Assembly (NCBI RefSeq): GCF_910596095.1
Contig: NC_056554.1
Location: forward strand, 744,001-808,000
Length of the DNA: 64,000 bases
Origin: Thunnus maccoyii
Lineage: Eukaryota; Chordata; Actinopteri; Scombriformes; Scombridae
Direction of reading: 5' to 3'
The notes under the pieces are model-generated. The model was not told where the DNA came from, made no database searches, and saw nothing but the letters and a program-made list of their open reading frames with translations. Positions 46,094-59,698 of this stretch are shown here, piece after piece (the first letter of the stretch is position 1; each line of letters begins with the position of its first letter). The position numbers were made by a program, and so were the translations under genes.

Positions 46094-49000
46094 CTAACAG
46101 AATGGGTCGTCCTCATCCTTCATTCCCGTTAACCGCAGTCTAGCAAAGTCTTCAAACACTAGGTCATCACCCGGAGAGGTACTACTGCAGAAAGAAGGTG
46201 TTGGTGTCAGACAGCTGGTTTGATTAGGTCAATCTAATGTTATGTATAATACCCCATTCAGACTGGATTTATTTCTCCAGGGGAGGTAGGTTGATTTTAC
46301 CTCCCCTGGTCAGTGATTTGAATCCTGTCAGGACCGTGTATGTGGGTAATTTTTCACCTCAGTAATAATTACAGCTACTTTTGACCTATTACCTTTTGGC
46401 AAACCCACTGCTCCTTCTATAATTTAAATCCCATCCAGACCAATGTCCTTATATTTTAAAGGGGATCTCTGGGTTTTTTCCTTGAGTGAATCTGCTTGTC
46501 CTTCTACAAAAATTTTTGCTAAGCTGACACATGGAAACATGCTAACACCAACATATAGACCTATTTGGGAACCGATATGACAACAGGTAAGTGCTGCTAT
46601 CCCTTGAGCCTTGTTTTTATCCAAAATATGTTGCAAAATGACACCATTGAAAGTATGCTGAATTAGCCATGAGCAGTTCCTGTTTGCAGTGTAGCTATGG
46701 ATGTACAGAAAACTATCACTGGATTACTTTGATACTAAAGAAAACTTTCAAAATTCTCAAGCAAGTTCTGAAGCCTCTTTTTTCTCTGATATCTGAAGGT
46801 TTATTGGCGATGGACAATGAAGATAGGAAGTCACACTGAATGATATCAATATGTGCTTCATGTCTGTGTTAAGATTTGACTCCTTTGAGAAGGAGGAAGG
46901 TTTTTGACTCTAATGCACTTAATGCAGACCATATCCTGTCGTTTCGTCATGATTAATATGGCATTCGGAACGACGAGTTAAATTATTGAGGAGCACTGCA
47001 AATACTGAATTCCCCACCTCCCCCCTGTATTGTTAATCCCAATTGGATTTTTAGTCACTGTGTGTAATCAACAAGTGTAATCACTGGTGAAAAAATAGTA
47101 TCATCTGGTCCCATTTGCATCATTCTTACTCAGGGAGATGAAACATTTATCTGGTCCAAACCCTTTGATGTATCAGTAGATTATTTTAGGACTCAAATCA
47201 CAACCAGACAGCCAGTCTAGGAGTGGAATATGGTGAAAAAATAGTTTAAGGCTAAGAGAAATCTCATCTTTCTTTACACACACACACACACACACACACA
47301 CATGCTTACTTCATCTCAAACTCTATGAGGTTTGTATCCACGGGAGCATCAGCCTTTGGAGCAACTAGAGAGAAGAACACATTCATTTAATTACACTCTA
47401 ATCCTCACAGCTCACACAGCTCAACTGTTAACTGTTACGAGGTGTGCATGCGTGTGTCTGACCTACCTGACTGTTGTTGGGAGCTGGGCTGCTCTGTAGG
47501 TTTGGGATGCATCAGGACGAAAGGAAGCTCCACTGCTACATCCCTACACATACACACAGTAATGAACACACCAAAATAAGAAATATTTAAAAAAAAAAAC
47601 TGGAATATACATTTCTATTATACTGTTCAGCACAATGTTGAATCATAAATTCCCATAGCTCACAGCTGTCAGTTTTCCAAGGACGTCATGTGAAACCTTG
47701 ACACCAAAATCTCTGTACAGCTCATTACCTTCAAAGGGAGCTTGGGTGAAATTTTGGCTTCTATGATCTTTCCAGTAGCACCACTGTCGCATTTCTTGGA
47801 TAATAATGGCTGGATTAAAGTCTATTTATTTTCTATTCCTTTTGGTGACCATAATGACCTTTTTTCCAACTTTTCCATTTTCAAAATGAGTGTGTGTGTC
47901 TGACCTGTTAATGGGCAGGACAGTGTTTTCTATGTAAATGTGTGCTTTCAAGTGGAGGACACCTATGATCTGTGAAAGTCACACTCCCGCTCAGTGTGAC
48001 TGTTGAAGGCAGGACTATCTTAGACAAAGCTGGATTAACAACCCAGCAAAGCAGGCACCTGACCCAGGCATCCAAAAAGCCCCTAGTTAATTGATTAATT
48101 GTAACTTTGTTTGGGAATGGATGTACAGACATGCTCCCTTTGCACTCGCCACCTTCACTGTAGAGATTTGGGGAAACTCATGCATCCTCTTATAGGTTTC
48201 TAAATAAACATGATTTTTACTGGAGTTGCCGTTATGGAAAACTGCAAAGGGTTCTACATCTGGTTCAACTTGCTGGCTGACCTAACCACCCTGCATATTC
48301 ATCCACACATGCCAGTTTGTTTACATGGATCAGGGTGACTTTCACTGCTGTTAGACTGTCTTCAAAGGAAACACAGTTCCTTGTCCTTGTCGGCGATTTA
48401 TTCAGAATTCAAGGCACACTTAACCAGCATGGCAATCACAACATTCTGCAGTGACATGCCATCCCATCTGGTTTGTATTTAGTAAGACCATCTTTTGTTT
48501 TTCAAGAGGACAATGACCCAAAACACACCTCCAGGCTCTGTAAGGGCTATCTGACCAAGAAGGAGAGTGATGGAGTGTTGCATCAAATGACCTGGTCTCC
48601 ACAATCAACTGACATAAGCCCAACTGAGATGGTTTGGGATGAGTTGGACCACAGAGTGAAGGCAAAGCAGCCAATAAGTGCTCAGCATTTGTGGGATCTC
48701 CTTCACGACTGTTGGAAAAGCATTCCAGGTGACTGTCTCATGAAGCTGAAGACACTTTTTTGTTTTCCTACTTGATTCCATATGTATTATTTCATAGTTT
48801 TAATGTCTTCAGTATTGTTCTAAAATGTAGAAACTAATAAAAATAAAGAAAAACCCTTGAATGAGTAGGTGTGTCTGGTACTGTATACTAGGACTTTATT
48901 ATTATTGCTATTATTATGGATATGAATGATGACGAAAAAACAAAAACAAAGACATAAGACCCAAGATGTCATAAACTTAAATATCCTTGTTCACCTACCC

Positions 49001-52000
49001 TCCAAGAGACACCACCAGTTTGACTTTGACTCTGTAGGAAACCATGATCCCCATCATCTCCTTGTTACACCCTTCTTTTACTCTGTAACACACACAGAAT
49101 TCAGACAACACACGTATGAGAGGTATACAATATACAGTGCATATCCGTAAACCCTTTTCTGTCATGTGTGTGTATATATATGTGTGTACATGGTGCTGGA
49201 GGCCAGGTTGGTGTCTTCATGCTTTAGCTTTCCATCCAGGGCCAGGCCTCTCTTTTCCCTGTTGGTACCCAGCATGGGGGTCAGAGTGTAGACCTGGCAG
49301 AGGGTGGAGCTGGGAGAAACCTGGTCACTAAGGAGAATAGGGGTGGGGTGGGGGGGGGGGAGGGGGAGGGGGGAATGAGAAGGTGGAAGAGTTTAACAGA
49401 GTGATCCATTTGTTCTGTCTGCTGCCACTTGCAATTAATCATAAAAACAAAAGACTTTTGAGCATTAATGTTCAACATTACATATAACATAATGTCATCC
49501 GCATACAAATGTAATTGACAATCGTGCTGGCCTTGGTTATTCATGTAGATTGTTAATACAACACGACCTAAAATGGATTGTTGTGGGACTCCTTTATGTC
49601 TTACATGTTTTCAGACATATAAAAATACTCTAGCCGTTCCCCATTGAAAAACCTACAATCAATTAAAGCGATTATTTAACTGCTGGATACAAGATGTTTC
49701 CTACTTCACTGTAAAGTCTATTCTTATTGTGTGGTCAATTAAGGCTTCAAGTTTCCACATCACACTTGTGTGTTTTGCATACTGGACCATGACTGGATCC
49801 AAACAAGTTGTGATGTCACAAATAATGCTAGGTATACATGTTTAACTCAGATTTAAGGTGAGCACAGGGAAACTTTCCCCCTTCAACAGATTATTGTGAA
49901 AATTGCCAATAGTCACATAATCTTCATAATACTCACTCTGCTTCAACCTGGGCTACTGCACACTTATACTGGGCCGTGGAGAACAGACAGATATCAGCAT
50001 ATTGACGAACTGAGAAGAGAGGAGAATTATTTTAGTACTTCCTTTAGTCGGGCTGTTTCTAACAAAGGTCTTCCTTGGTAAAAGTCAGATAGATTTAGTT
50101 ATAGTTAGTTACACCCGATGACAATATATTTTTATCGCAAGTGGTGCAAAAGTTGTTTAAATTGTTTATTAGTGGTAATAACTGAAAGAAGAGTGTGAGT
50201 GTGTAAGAGCAGGTGGAGTTACCAGAAATCTTCACCCGCTTAACAGTCTTAGTGGAGTTGTTGGTGACGTGGACATTAACACTGATGGGCTCACCATGGT
50301 AGTACAGCTGGAGGGAGACAGAGACTGAGCAGTGTTTGTATCCCACCAATCAAATAACACATCAGCGTATTTCTGAGTGCGTTACCTCCTTATCCAGTGA
50401 GACCTCCAGGTGAAGAGATCTATCAGACATCAGGAAGCTACGGCTGGTCTCCACTATCGGCTGTGGACCCGGCTTCTCTGGGGCGTACTGAACCTTCCGG
50501 ATTACCAAATGCACAGAGTTCCTACACACACACACACACACACACACAGCAGGTTCATATATATAGTATGTGCATTTACAGAGGATACAGGCTTACATTC
50601 TCCACAGGCATGGAGTTAGCCATGATCAGGACTGCAGTGCAGAGGAAACTGGATATTACATACTGTTGCAAAATATTAGCTATCCACAGCTGGTACTGAA
50701 TAATATCTTGCCAAAGGACAAACTGATCAGTGACTAGTCTCTAGTATTTCTTAGAGAACCATACTGGGTTTCTCTCTAGGTGTATTAGTTTGTAGTCTCA
50801 GCTGTTTGAATATGTTGGACCTTTGGTGGATCTTCTCCTCCACAGTCTTGGCACAAAACGCTTGAAGCTCATAGTCCACACCACACGCTTTCCCAGTGTC
50901 CTCTGGGCCTGGCTGGAGGGTCACTGAGCAGGGCAGGTTCTGGGGGATCTGACACATCCGAACACACAAACCAAGTGAAATCCAAGTGTTAGTTCTGGGT
51001 GCACTGTAATCCACTTCATGTCACTTCACTTCACTGTATGTGAAATGGGCAAGTGGACTGTTTAGCACTTCACTTCATTTCACTTCACAGGATGTGAAAT
51101 GGTTAAGAGCAGGTATGTATACCATTTTAATACTTCATTTAGTTTCACTTCACTTTGCAGAATATAAAATAGGTGACAGCTTTGATGTGCACTGTTTGGT
51201 AATATTATATAGAGTAGTTATGAACTCTGTTAAGTAGTATTATACACTACAATAGTAAACCACATGCTCTTATCCATTTCACTCCACAGTACTTCACTTC
51301 ACAGAATGTGAAAGGGGTAAAAGTAGAAATATGGAAATTTTTTCTCTGAGCTGGCCTCCAGAATTCATGAGAAATTTCTTAAGAAGTCTCTTTTATTTGT
51401 GTTTCGACCAAGTATATACATATTTTAATTTGATTGAAACAAGTATAGTTTATTTTTGTTTTAATTTGTAAGATTAAGTTGAAACAGTATTTTATTTTTA
51501 AAGTAAACACCACTGAAGATTTGAGTGTGGTCACATAAAACCTTATTTGGCATTAAACACACTTTACTACAAGCCAACCGAAGCCTGAATCCTCAACTCA
51601 AACTGAAATCCATAAGCAGACAGCGACGCCTGAAAATGGAACATTGCCAGCTTGCTGACCACAGCCAGCATGAAAATAATTAAAGTAATTAATAAAAATG
51701 TTATGTTACAACAACAGTATATAACAAAACTTAGTCCAACCCTGGTCAGCATCCCTGAAATGTTAAGTACAGACACTCAATTCAGTTCGATTTAGTCTAT
51801 CTAACCAGTTTGTTTTTAATTATAAATAAGATCTAATAACCTACACTCCACGCTAAAAACACGACAATTATTGTAAGTTGATACAATGTTGAGTCATCAT
51901 TTCAATGATATTGCACAGGGCTGTATTCCGTTTTGTTATATATTGCATAAATTATTTCATCAGAGTAACAACAGCAACAATAGCAACTTTTAACATCTTG

Positions 52001-55000
52001 TTCTTCTCACTTTTCTTTTTTGCCATCTGTAGAAACTCTGACTTGCACAACAGCTGCCAGTAAAGTCAGCGTACAGTAGAGTTAATGGTCATGTGAGATG
52101 AAAGGCTGTGTATAATGGGCTGAGGTAGTCTCAGGGGTGGTGTTTGGTGGTCTTACAGTGAAGTTGAAGGGGTAGGCATGCTGACCAAGCTTCTTCAGCA
52201 GCCTCTCCTGCAGACGGCTCAGAGGTTTCTTGTTCTCCTGCAGGGGAGGGAAGGCCTGGAAGGTGCTGATGTACAGATCCTTCCTGAAGGAAAGGCCCAG
52301 GACATCCAGGTCCTCCCGACCATAACGGAACGCACAGGTCAGACTCATAAACACTGAGGACATTGATGAAAAAATGAGGAAGCTCAGTTATATACAAATG
52401 CAATCTGTCAGTCAACTGGTTATGCGGTCTTTATTGGAGTCAGTCACTTTGTGTCTATCTTCAAGTTTTCTTACCTTTTCGATCTTTCAGATACTCTGGA
52501 TCTACAAGGAGCACTCCCACTAGAAAACACACACACACATTTACAGCTGAACATTTGGCACTTGAGCAGCGATGTTGAATAAATACACTGAGGGTGTGGT
52601 TGTGTGTATGTTATAGTCTATATACTGTATGATTCTACAGAGCTATAACTATAACTCAAACATTAAGGGACACAATAGATATGACACAATATGTATAATA
52701 CTGGTGTCCATATCTCTAAACCAAATGACATAAAGGGTAGACAAGGTTTGTGTCATATCTAAGTCTACAAATGCAAGAAACACCGCTTTCTTTTCTCCAA
52801 ATGTGTCTTTGGCAGCCCTCAACATCCCATAATCTAGTGTCCAATAGTGTGTTGGAATGAAATGTCATAGCTTATAATGTAAACATAGGAAATATGAAAC
52901 TTGGTGGTTTGGGGGAAACGTATTGGTGATAAACCTGTTACCTGTTACAGTTGGTTACCTGCATGCAACTTCAAAACTCTTCCCACTGTCAACTTTTCCG
53001 ACACACTGCTGGGCACAGCATCTCATTTTACACACAAAAGCAAATCCTTCCAGCAGACACTAAAACCACCTAGCTTTCAGGTCTTCTGAAGAATCCACCT
53101 TTGTGGGATCCAGTGTCTGATTTGGAAGCCAGTTAGTGTTTATAGTGACCCATTGTGGACAGAACACAACCAGGGTATGAATGGGATGAATTTTACTGGT
53201 ATGTTGAGATGAGACTGTGGGTGTTCCAGCAAGAATATTTTCAATCTTTAAAAGGTCATGTAATAAGTATTTCTTATGATGGCTTTGTAAACTCAAGTTT
53301 GATCTAAAACTCAAGTGTGTGTGTGTGTGTTTAGACTCACCTACTGGATCTACATGGTCTGAGTGATCTACAAAGTCTCGCTTCCCCAGATAAACTGTGA
53401 GCTGTGGAAATAAAGAAAGGCAGACAAATATGGAGCAATTAAGATCATCTACATCAGCTACTGAAAGTGAAGAGATGGTTGAGAGATAAAGAAGAGATGA
53501 CATGAACTCCTCATACACACACACACACACACACACACATAACCTACCTTACAGTTGGGGCTGGACTTCTTAAAAACTCTGTAGAAAGAGGGAGAGAGCT
53601 AATCTTAACAGTCTGTTTGAAATGAATGTATCAATGCCATCATATCAGTAACCTGGGTTGAAGTAGGTACCAATTCAACAACACATGCACAGGCAGCGCA
53701 ACATTTTTTTTTTTTTTTTAAAAAAGGTAAGTATAGTCTACTGTTATTGGATATTTCAACTCTTGGATGTTGATATCGGTATTAGCCTCAAAAATCCAGC
53801 ATTGGTCAGAATCTAAATTAAGTTTTGCCATTTATTTTTTTAAAAATGAGTTTTGTGGCTTATTTTCCTTTATTAGACACTTAACAGCGGAGATGCTGAC
53901 AGGAAACAGACAGAGAGGTTTGACATGAGACTGAAATCGATCCAGGAGTGTTGATGTTGCTACACCACTGAGATGCTCATCATCGTGTCATTTCAAAATA
54001 AAGCACTTCCGTATTCATGGAAAATAAGAAAATTAAAGCAAAATAACATTTAGGAATGCAATCCTTACACATATGTACCACACTGTATTGGGGTCATTTG
54101 CACCATTTCTAACCTAATGCATAATTCCTTTAAAAATGTGTATAAATATACAAGCAGATATAAATGCAACACTCCCTGCTGTCTCTCGTGTAGTTTGAGG
54201 GTGAACCAGGAAAGGCCTGGTTAGTCAGACTGTCGAGGATAGACAACAACAACAACCTCTGACTGTGGGAACTGTGGATCTCATTACAGTCCTGTACACA
54301 CTACAGCACTGTTTACTTACATCATATTTCCTGTCTCTCCCTAACACACACATACACACACACACACACTCCTCCAGCTGCAGAGTGCTAGTCCTTCAGT
54401 CTGGTGGAAGGAATAGGAATTTAAATAAAAAGCATTTAGAAAGCAGCAGCAGAGACATTCTTACTGAAGTGTCACAGAGACACAACTGAGTCTGGATGAT
54501 GTTTTCTCTCAATAGTCTCTAGAACAGAACAGAATAAACAGCAGCTCACTTATTTGAAGGAAATCTCCACTGTTTATTTCTATAGGACCTTTAAAACATA
54601 AACGTGTTCTTCAGACATAATTTCGGTGAAAACTGTTGTACACATTTCCACCAACGTCCTTTGAAGGCATTCAGAAAGTTTATATAGGCTACTTACTTTT
54701 AGCTATGCAATCACATGCGCATGATGGCGACTGTTGGTTGTGCAAGTTCCCAGAAAACAACCAACCAATGTAACAAGATGCAATTAAGCCCATGAAGAAT
54801 AGGGGGCAGTATATCAGGACGTCAAGTCAAATCAGCAGTAGACTCTGAACAAACCACAACAACAATGGAGGAAAGTTTTTAGGATAAACTAGAATACAAT
54901 GGTGCCACTGCCACCTTTTCACTGATCTCAATATTAGCATTAATATTAAGGGAATAGTGTAAAAGGGGTGTTAAAGGAGACATATGCTTTTTCTGGTTTT

Positions 55001-58000
55001 CTGTTATTTATATACTGTTATGATGACACATGTTCAACATGGTCAAAGCTCCTTGACTTGACGTCGGCTTTGTCGCACATCCTCATAAACAGTCATCCGT
55101 CCCATAGCCTTGGGTGCTAAGGTTGGTGCTAAGGGTTTTTCCACCAACACATGGTTGTCTCACATATTTCAGATCAGATTCTGGCTCCAACATGTATGGA
55201 TGTATTTAAGAAGTTGACATTTCAAGTAAAGAACAAGAAAAATAAGTGAAATCCTATTAATATACCGTAGTTTGTTTCATGGTTTGTTGACAAACCGAGC
55301 GGCCACAAGTCAGCCGTGATGCAGCTTCCAGAAACTAACCAATCAGAACAGAGTGGGTTCATCAGTAGAGGGCCCTTAAAGAGACAGGAGCTAAAACTGG
55401 CTGTTTCTGACAGAGGCTGAACAGAGTGGCCAGTAAGGTAAATAAGGAATTTTTAAACTGTATCATGCAAAAGAGCTGGAAATGTGCAGAATATGATAAA
55501 TGGTAAATGGACTGTGCTTATATAGCGTCTTTCTAGTCCTCCGACCACTACGAATCACATTCACCCATTCACACACATTCATACACTGAATGGGTACAGG
55601 GGCTATCATGCAAGGTCCCAACCTGCCCATCAGAGGAAATCTAATCATTCACACACTGATTGGATCAGCCATCAGGAGCAAATATCTTGCCCAAGGACAC
55701 GTCGACATGTAGACTGGAGGAGACGGGAATCGAACTGCCAATCTTCCGATTAGTGGACAACTTGCTCTACCTCCTGAGCCACAGCCGCGCCTTCAAGTAC
55801 AGAGCTGAAGTCAGGACGTGGTTAGCCTAACATAGCATAGAGACAGGAAGCAAAGGGAAACAACTAGCCTGACTGGGGTTCAAAAATACACTTAGGCCCT
55901 GTTTACAACTGGCATTAACATGCATCTCAGGTGATCTGATCACAAGTGGACAGCTTTAAGTACGTCTGTTTACACCTGGCATTAACATGCACAGGGCCTT
56001 ACAGTACCATCAAATCTAAAGCTCACTAATGGAGACGATTTATCCTGTTTCATTAAAGGTGCAGTGTGTAGGATTTAGTGGCATCTAGTGGTGAGGTTGC
56101 AGAGTGCAACCAACTGAATACCCCTCCCTCTCCCTTTCCAAGCGTGTAGGAGAACCTACAGTGGCTGCAAAACTCAAGAAAAACATGAAAGCCCTCTCTA
56201 GAGCCAGTGTTTGGTTTGTCTGTTCTGGGCTACTGTAGAAACATGGCGGTGCAACATGGCGGACTCAGCGGAAGATGACCTGCTCCCTACATAGGTATAA
56301 AGGGCTCATTCTAAGGTAATAAAAACATACCGATTCTTATGTTCAGGTTATTATACACTAATTAAAACATCATTATGAATATTATATTCCATTTCTGTCA
56401 AGTCTAAAAATTATACACACTGCACCTTTAATACATACACAAACAGAAATATAAAAAGACTATTTGTAGTTCTTTTGGGAGTTATACCCTGGAAATTTTT
56501 TTTGACAAACAGCTTCCTGAAATCATCAAAGTGAGGTTGTCAGGTTTGGTTTCATTGTGTCTGTACAGAGACCAAAACTAAAACCTGTGCTCACTGACTG
56601 TATCTGACAGCCTGAGAGGCTCCACAGTAGACAAGTACTGGGCGGATGGATGGAAACTGTTGTTGTCAAGGAAAAGTTCCAGCATGTAACTCCGCCTAAA
56701 ACCATAAACCTTATCTTTATATTTTTGTTGGCATGCAGATTAAACAATGTGCTAATTAGTGAGCTTTAGAGGTCTTGGCACTGCAGTATGCTAAGTTAGG
56801 CTAACCATGTCACAACTCTGACTCTGTATTAAAGGCACAGACATGAGAGTGGTGTCTGGGCACCGAGCAGAGAAAAAGCAGAACAAAGAGCAAGCAAATA
56901 GCTAAATGACAGCAAAGCAGAGAGCAAACGAGCAGAGTGTCCTTACTGCAGTCTAACAGGAAGTGGGGTGAAGTGTTTTCCAGGAAATGTGGGTGGTGTA
57001 TGGCAGAAATTATTCTGTGACCAAGAGTTATGATTAATCTGCCAACTGTTTGTGTCCATGTGTACGACACAACAGCACAAAAGGAAAAAACTGCGTAGTT
57101 CTCATTTACATTATTGTAGGAAAATGATTGTTGTACATGTTCTGGACTACAAGCAGGACTGTCGGAGGTCAAGTCAGCTTTACCAGGTTTGTGCAGACAG
57201 CTGCAGTTTTAAGAACCTTTAGCATGTCCCTGTGCAGGAATGTGCTGCCTGTTGGATTTGAGGAAAGAAAACAGGGGCAAAGAACAAAATGCACATCCTG
57301 ATTATCACAAAAAATGTCCTTTACTTCCTTAACACTGGGACATGTGAACCACTTCCTGTCAACCCCTTATCCTCAAGGCAAAAAAACGTCTAGTCATGAT
57401 AAAACCCCCCTCAGGCAAAACCTCTTCCGTATGGAATATAGTAAGTGAAGTCAGAAGTGAGGACATGATATACTCCTCAACACTTCACATTTGATTTGAG
57501 GCTAGTTGTTAATCGCAGCTTGCACTTTTGTATTTGTGCATTCCAGATCTCTCTTTGTCCAGGATGCATAAATAGAATTTAAAAAGTCAAAGAAAAAAAA
57601 GGTCTGACAGTACAAGACCAGTTTTAACTTAAAGCAGTATTCATTTTGTTGGCTACTTGGAGCAGCAGAACAAGCTGTAAACACAATACAAACATATTAT
57701 CAAATGTTGGCTAACAGACATCCAGCAGACACAGAGCAACATTATCGTTCCTTAGCAGAGAAATATCAGTCTCTTTAGCTGCTAAATGCTCCACTATGTT
57801 CACCAGCTAGTCTCTAACTGTGTCTGTCTTCTGTTTGGTGCTGAGCCGGTAGTGGATTTATCAAACCTTTTCACTGAAAACTGCTGTCGGAAACCAGGTT
57901 GATGAGCCTAAATTAAAGGCTCATCGCCTTTAATGAGTGTAGTTGTGGGCGGTAAAAAAAACCTGAAAACTGAACTTTGAAAGATATTAAAGAAGGGAAC

Positions 58001-59698
58001 TCAGTCAGTGCTGAAGGGAACAGCAGAGTCACAGATAATGATCTGTGGATTTGTCATTGTGACTGACCCTCTCACATCACACATTAAATTCATTGATACT
58101 ATCAAAATATTAATTAGTGCAGCTTTGACATCTCTTTGCAGTGAAAATTAATGAGCACATTTATATTCCCCAGAGAATTAACCCTTTCTAGTTTGGACAA
58201 CAATTACTGTCCCTCACCACTCAGGTGATGCATCATAAAAGGACAGGTTCACAATTTTTTTAATGTCTAATAATAACAGTCAGGTGTCCATATGAACAGT
58301 GAAAGAGGTTTTCCTTGCTGTAATCATCCCTCCTGTTCATACTGGATATTAAAAGATCCCCTTCAAGTGTGCTTTCAATGTTAGTGATGGAGGACAGTGT
58401 TTCCCTCTTGAGCTGTGGTGGAAGTATAGTAACAAAAAGAGGGACTTTGGAACTAAAAAGACTATAACGTTGAAAGATATCTACTTGATTTGACTCATTA
58501 TTAGCTTCAGATAAACTTTTAAGTACATGGGGGGATGTTTACAGCAAAAAAAGCATGTTTCACTGTTCATTTGGGCTCCTAACTGTTGTTTTAAGACAGA
58601 CTTGAAAAAATGTGAACTGGTCCTTTAAAGGCTCAAAGACGAACATTTATGACTTTGGCGATTCTGTGGTTCTACAAAGGAACACACCGTCCCCAAACTT
58701 AGCTGTCTCTTTCATGTAAGCATCCTTCTTATATTTAGACGTGTGTATAGATTACTGAGGACATAGCTGTCTTCCTTAAAAAAAAAAATAAGTCAAACTT
58801 TTAAAACTCGGACAGGAGTTGCCGCTACAGACATTTCCAAGCTGTACGAAAAAGTGTTAGACTGTAGCCAAAAGGCTGGCTTGATTGTTGCGCTTTTGTC
58901 AGCCAACTATAAATGTTACAATGTAAGAACTAATGTTTCCAAACGGGTCAAACCCCTACTCTACTTTACACCGAGAGGAACAGTTCTTTTCCTGTAAGAA
59001 TTATGCAAGAATTTCACGTCTTCAAAACAGCGACAGTGCTGTCAATCAGCCTGCCGTTTTACCTCCCAGTGTTCGACTTCTAAATATTCTTAGGAAGCTA
59101 GTGGCCTCGAATAATAATTGAAATAAATGTAAAAAATATTTACTAGAGAAGTTTACTGGGGAATACACCTCCTCCCTTTAGTTTCGTGCCCGTTTTCTCT
59201 CATGAGGAAGTTACGCCACACTCCTTTCGAAATGTATACAATTTTTTTGCAATTCACCATTCCCACCCTAATACACAAACATAACAACTACACAGTCTAC
59301 GTAGCAGGACCAAATTGGGAAGTTTTTAGTAATTCTTAGCATTCATTTTTAATTTTTACATTAATATCAGTCAACATTTAGCCTATTTAAAGAAAACGTC
59401 AACTTTGAGTCGTGATGTTGTGTAACAGTAGATGTTGTTTAAATGAACTGCCGGTCTGCTAGTGTTAAATAGATGCTAGCATGCGATAATAATAGCATAT
59501 TTAATGTCTCGTGCGATGGTTTCAGACTCCTCTCGGTGGTAAACAACAGCTTTAAATGGTGCGGGGTTTTTAAAGGATGTTGGAGTTCCCTTTTTTTTCT
59601 GCTCACGAGATAAGCTAACTTACTTTATTTCCATCATTTGACAGCACTAGTGAACCAACAAGATGACTCTCTTACCTGGTCCCAGTTTTGTCCCCCAT
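46094..59698 (-). CDS. arrb2: Beta-arrestin-2, complete
   Basis: Cytosolic adaptor that binds phosphorylated GPCRs, stops G-protein coupling and links them to clathrin, AP2 and kinases. Exons: 59676-59698, 53548-53578, 53341-53401, 52475-52519, 52157-52353, 50821-50948, 50386-50521, 50223-50307, 49937-50009, 49190-49327, 48999-49082, 47467-47543, 47310-47364, 46094-46184. All phases agree: 1224 nt, 407 aa (human ARRB2 409). It starts [20 protein letters not shown], with the phosphate-sensing Lys pair. The finger loop lies in [15 protein letters not shown]. Core blocks are [56 protein letters not shown] and [20 protein letters not shown]. Clathrin box LIEFE is at about 372-376. The AP2 motif [13 protein letters not shown], with R393 and R395, is near the end, which is DDPFC. 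LRL and the short acidic tail favour ARRB2 over ARRB1; a- or b-type teleost copy not decided. Intron 1 is over 6 kb. Confidence 0.96.
47275..47302. repeat. CA microsatellite in arrb2 intron 13
   Basis: A (CA)n run ends a few bases from the splice donor of exon 47310-47364. Similar CA/GT runs touch the acceptor of exon 50386-50521 (50523-50548) and lie near exon 2 (53516-53540) and exon 3 (53315-53331). Confidence 0.9.
48394..48883 (+). mobile_element. 5'-truncated Tc1/mariner fragment with the C-terminal transposase part
   Basis: The plus-strand reading gives [20 protein letters not shown] and then [17 protein letters not shown] and [11 protein letters not shown], the Tc1 region around the second catalytic Asp (D in QxDNDPKHT). 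The right end is GGTACTG at 48877-48883 followed by TA. The part between the MKL codons and the 3' repeat is shortened. It is the same family as 41087-43177, covering the portion missing there. It lies in an arrb2 intron. Confidence 0.85.
49339..49374 (+). repeat. G-run (C-rich on the arrb2 strand) beside a splice acceptor
   Basis: A nearly pure G tract with single T/A breaks, 10-45 bases from the acceptor of arrb2 exon 49190-49327. On the transcribed sense it is an all-C polypyrimidine tract. On the plus strand it could form a G-quadruplex. Confidence 0.8.
54971..55497. repeat. TTAA-type MITE family 1 relative, cut at its right end
   Basis: Starts TTAAAGGAGACATATGC and runs through acatatttcagatcagattc (also at 14740) to aaccaatcagaacagagtgg, cttaaagagacaggagct and gagctggaaatgtgcagaat, the reverse complement of the series at 28817-29274. 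The right terminus is replaced by the repeat starting at about 55501. It lies in arrb2 intron 1. Confidence 0.65.
55501..55792 (+). repeat. Common teleost dispersed repeat (SINE- or LINE-tail-like)
   Basis: Opens tggtaaatggactgtgctta tatagcg, has cattcacccattcacacaca, then ttgcccaaggacacgtcgac atg and ends cttgctctacctcctgagcc acagccg. I recognise this as a very frequent fish repeat but cannot name its class safely. A 30-bp scrap of the same start lies at about 21245-21280. Confidence 0.7.
56053..56431. repeat. TTAA-bounded MITE (piggyBac-like), family 3
   Basis: TTAA at 56053-56056 and 56428-56431 enclose perfect 14-bp inverted ends AGGTGCAGTGTGTA / TACACACTGCACCT. The interior includes ggcatctagtggtgaggttg and acatggcggtgcaacatggc. 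There is no ORF. This is the best preserved of the TTAA elements here, in arrb2 intron 1. Confidence 0.85.
58237..58628. repeat. Fold-back element, copy B
   Basis: Starts aaaggacaggttcacaattt and ends aaaatgtgaactggtccttt, inverted ends. The interior shares ccctcctgttcatactg, gtggaagtatagtaac and ttagcttcagataaactttt with copy A at 17612-18203 (partly inverted). It lies in arrb2 intron 1. Confidence 0.8.

Noticed and set aside
58933-59121. 62-codon plus-strand frame near arrb2 exon 1
   Set aside because: No homology, no start context or splice sites; lies in arrb2 intron 1 on the opposite strand.
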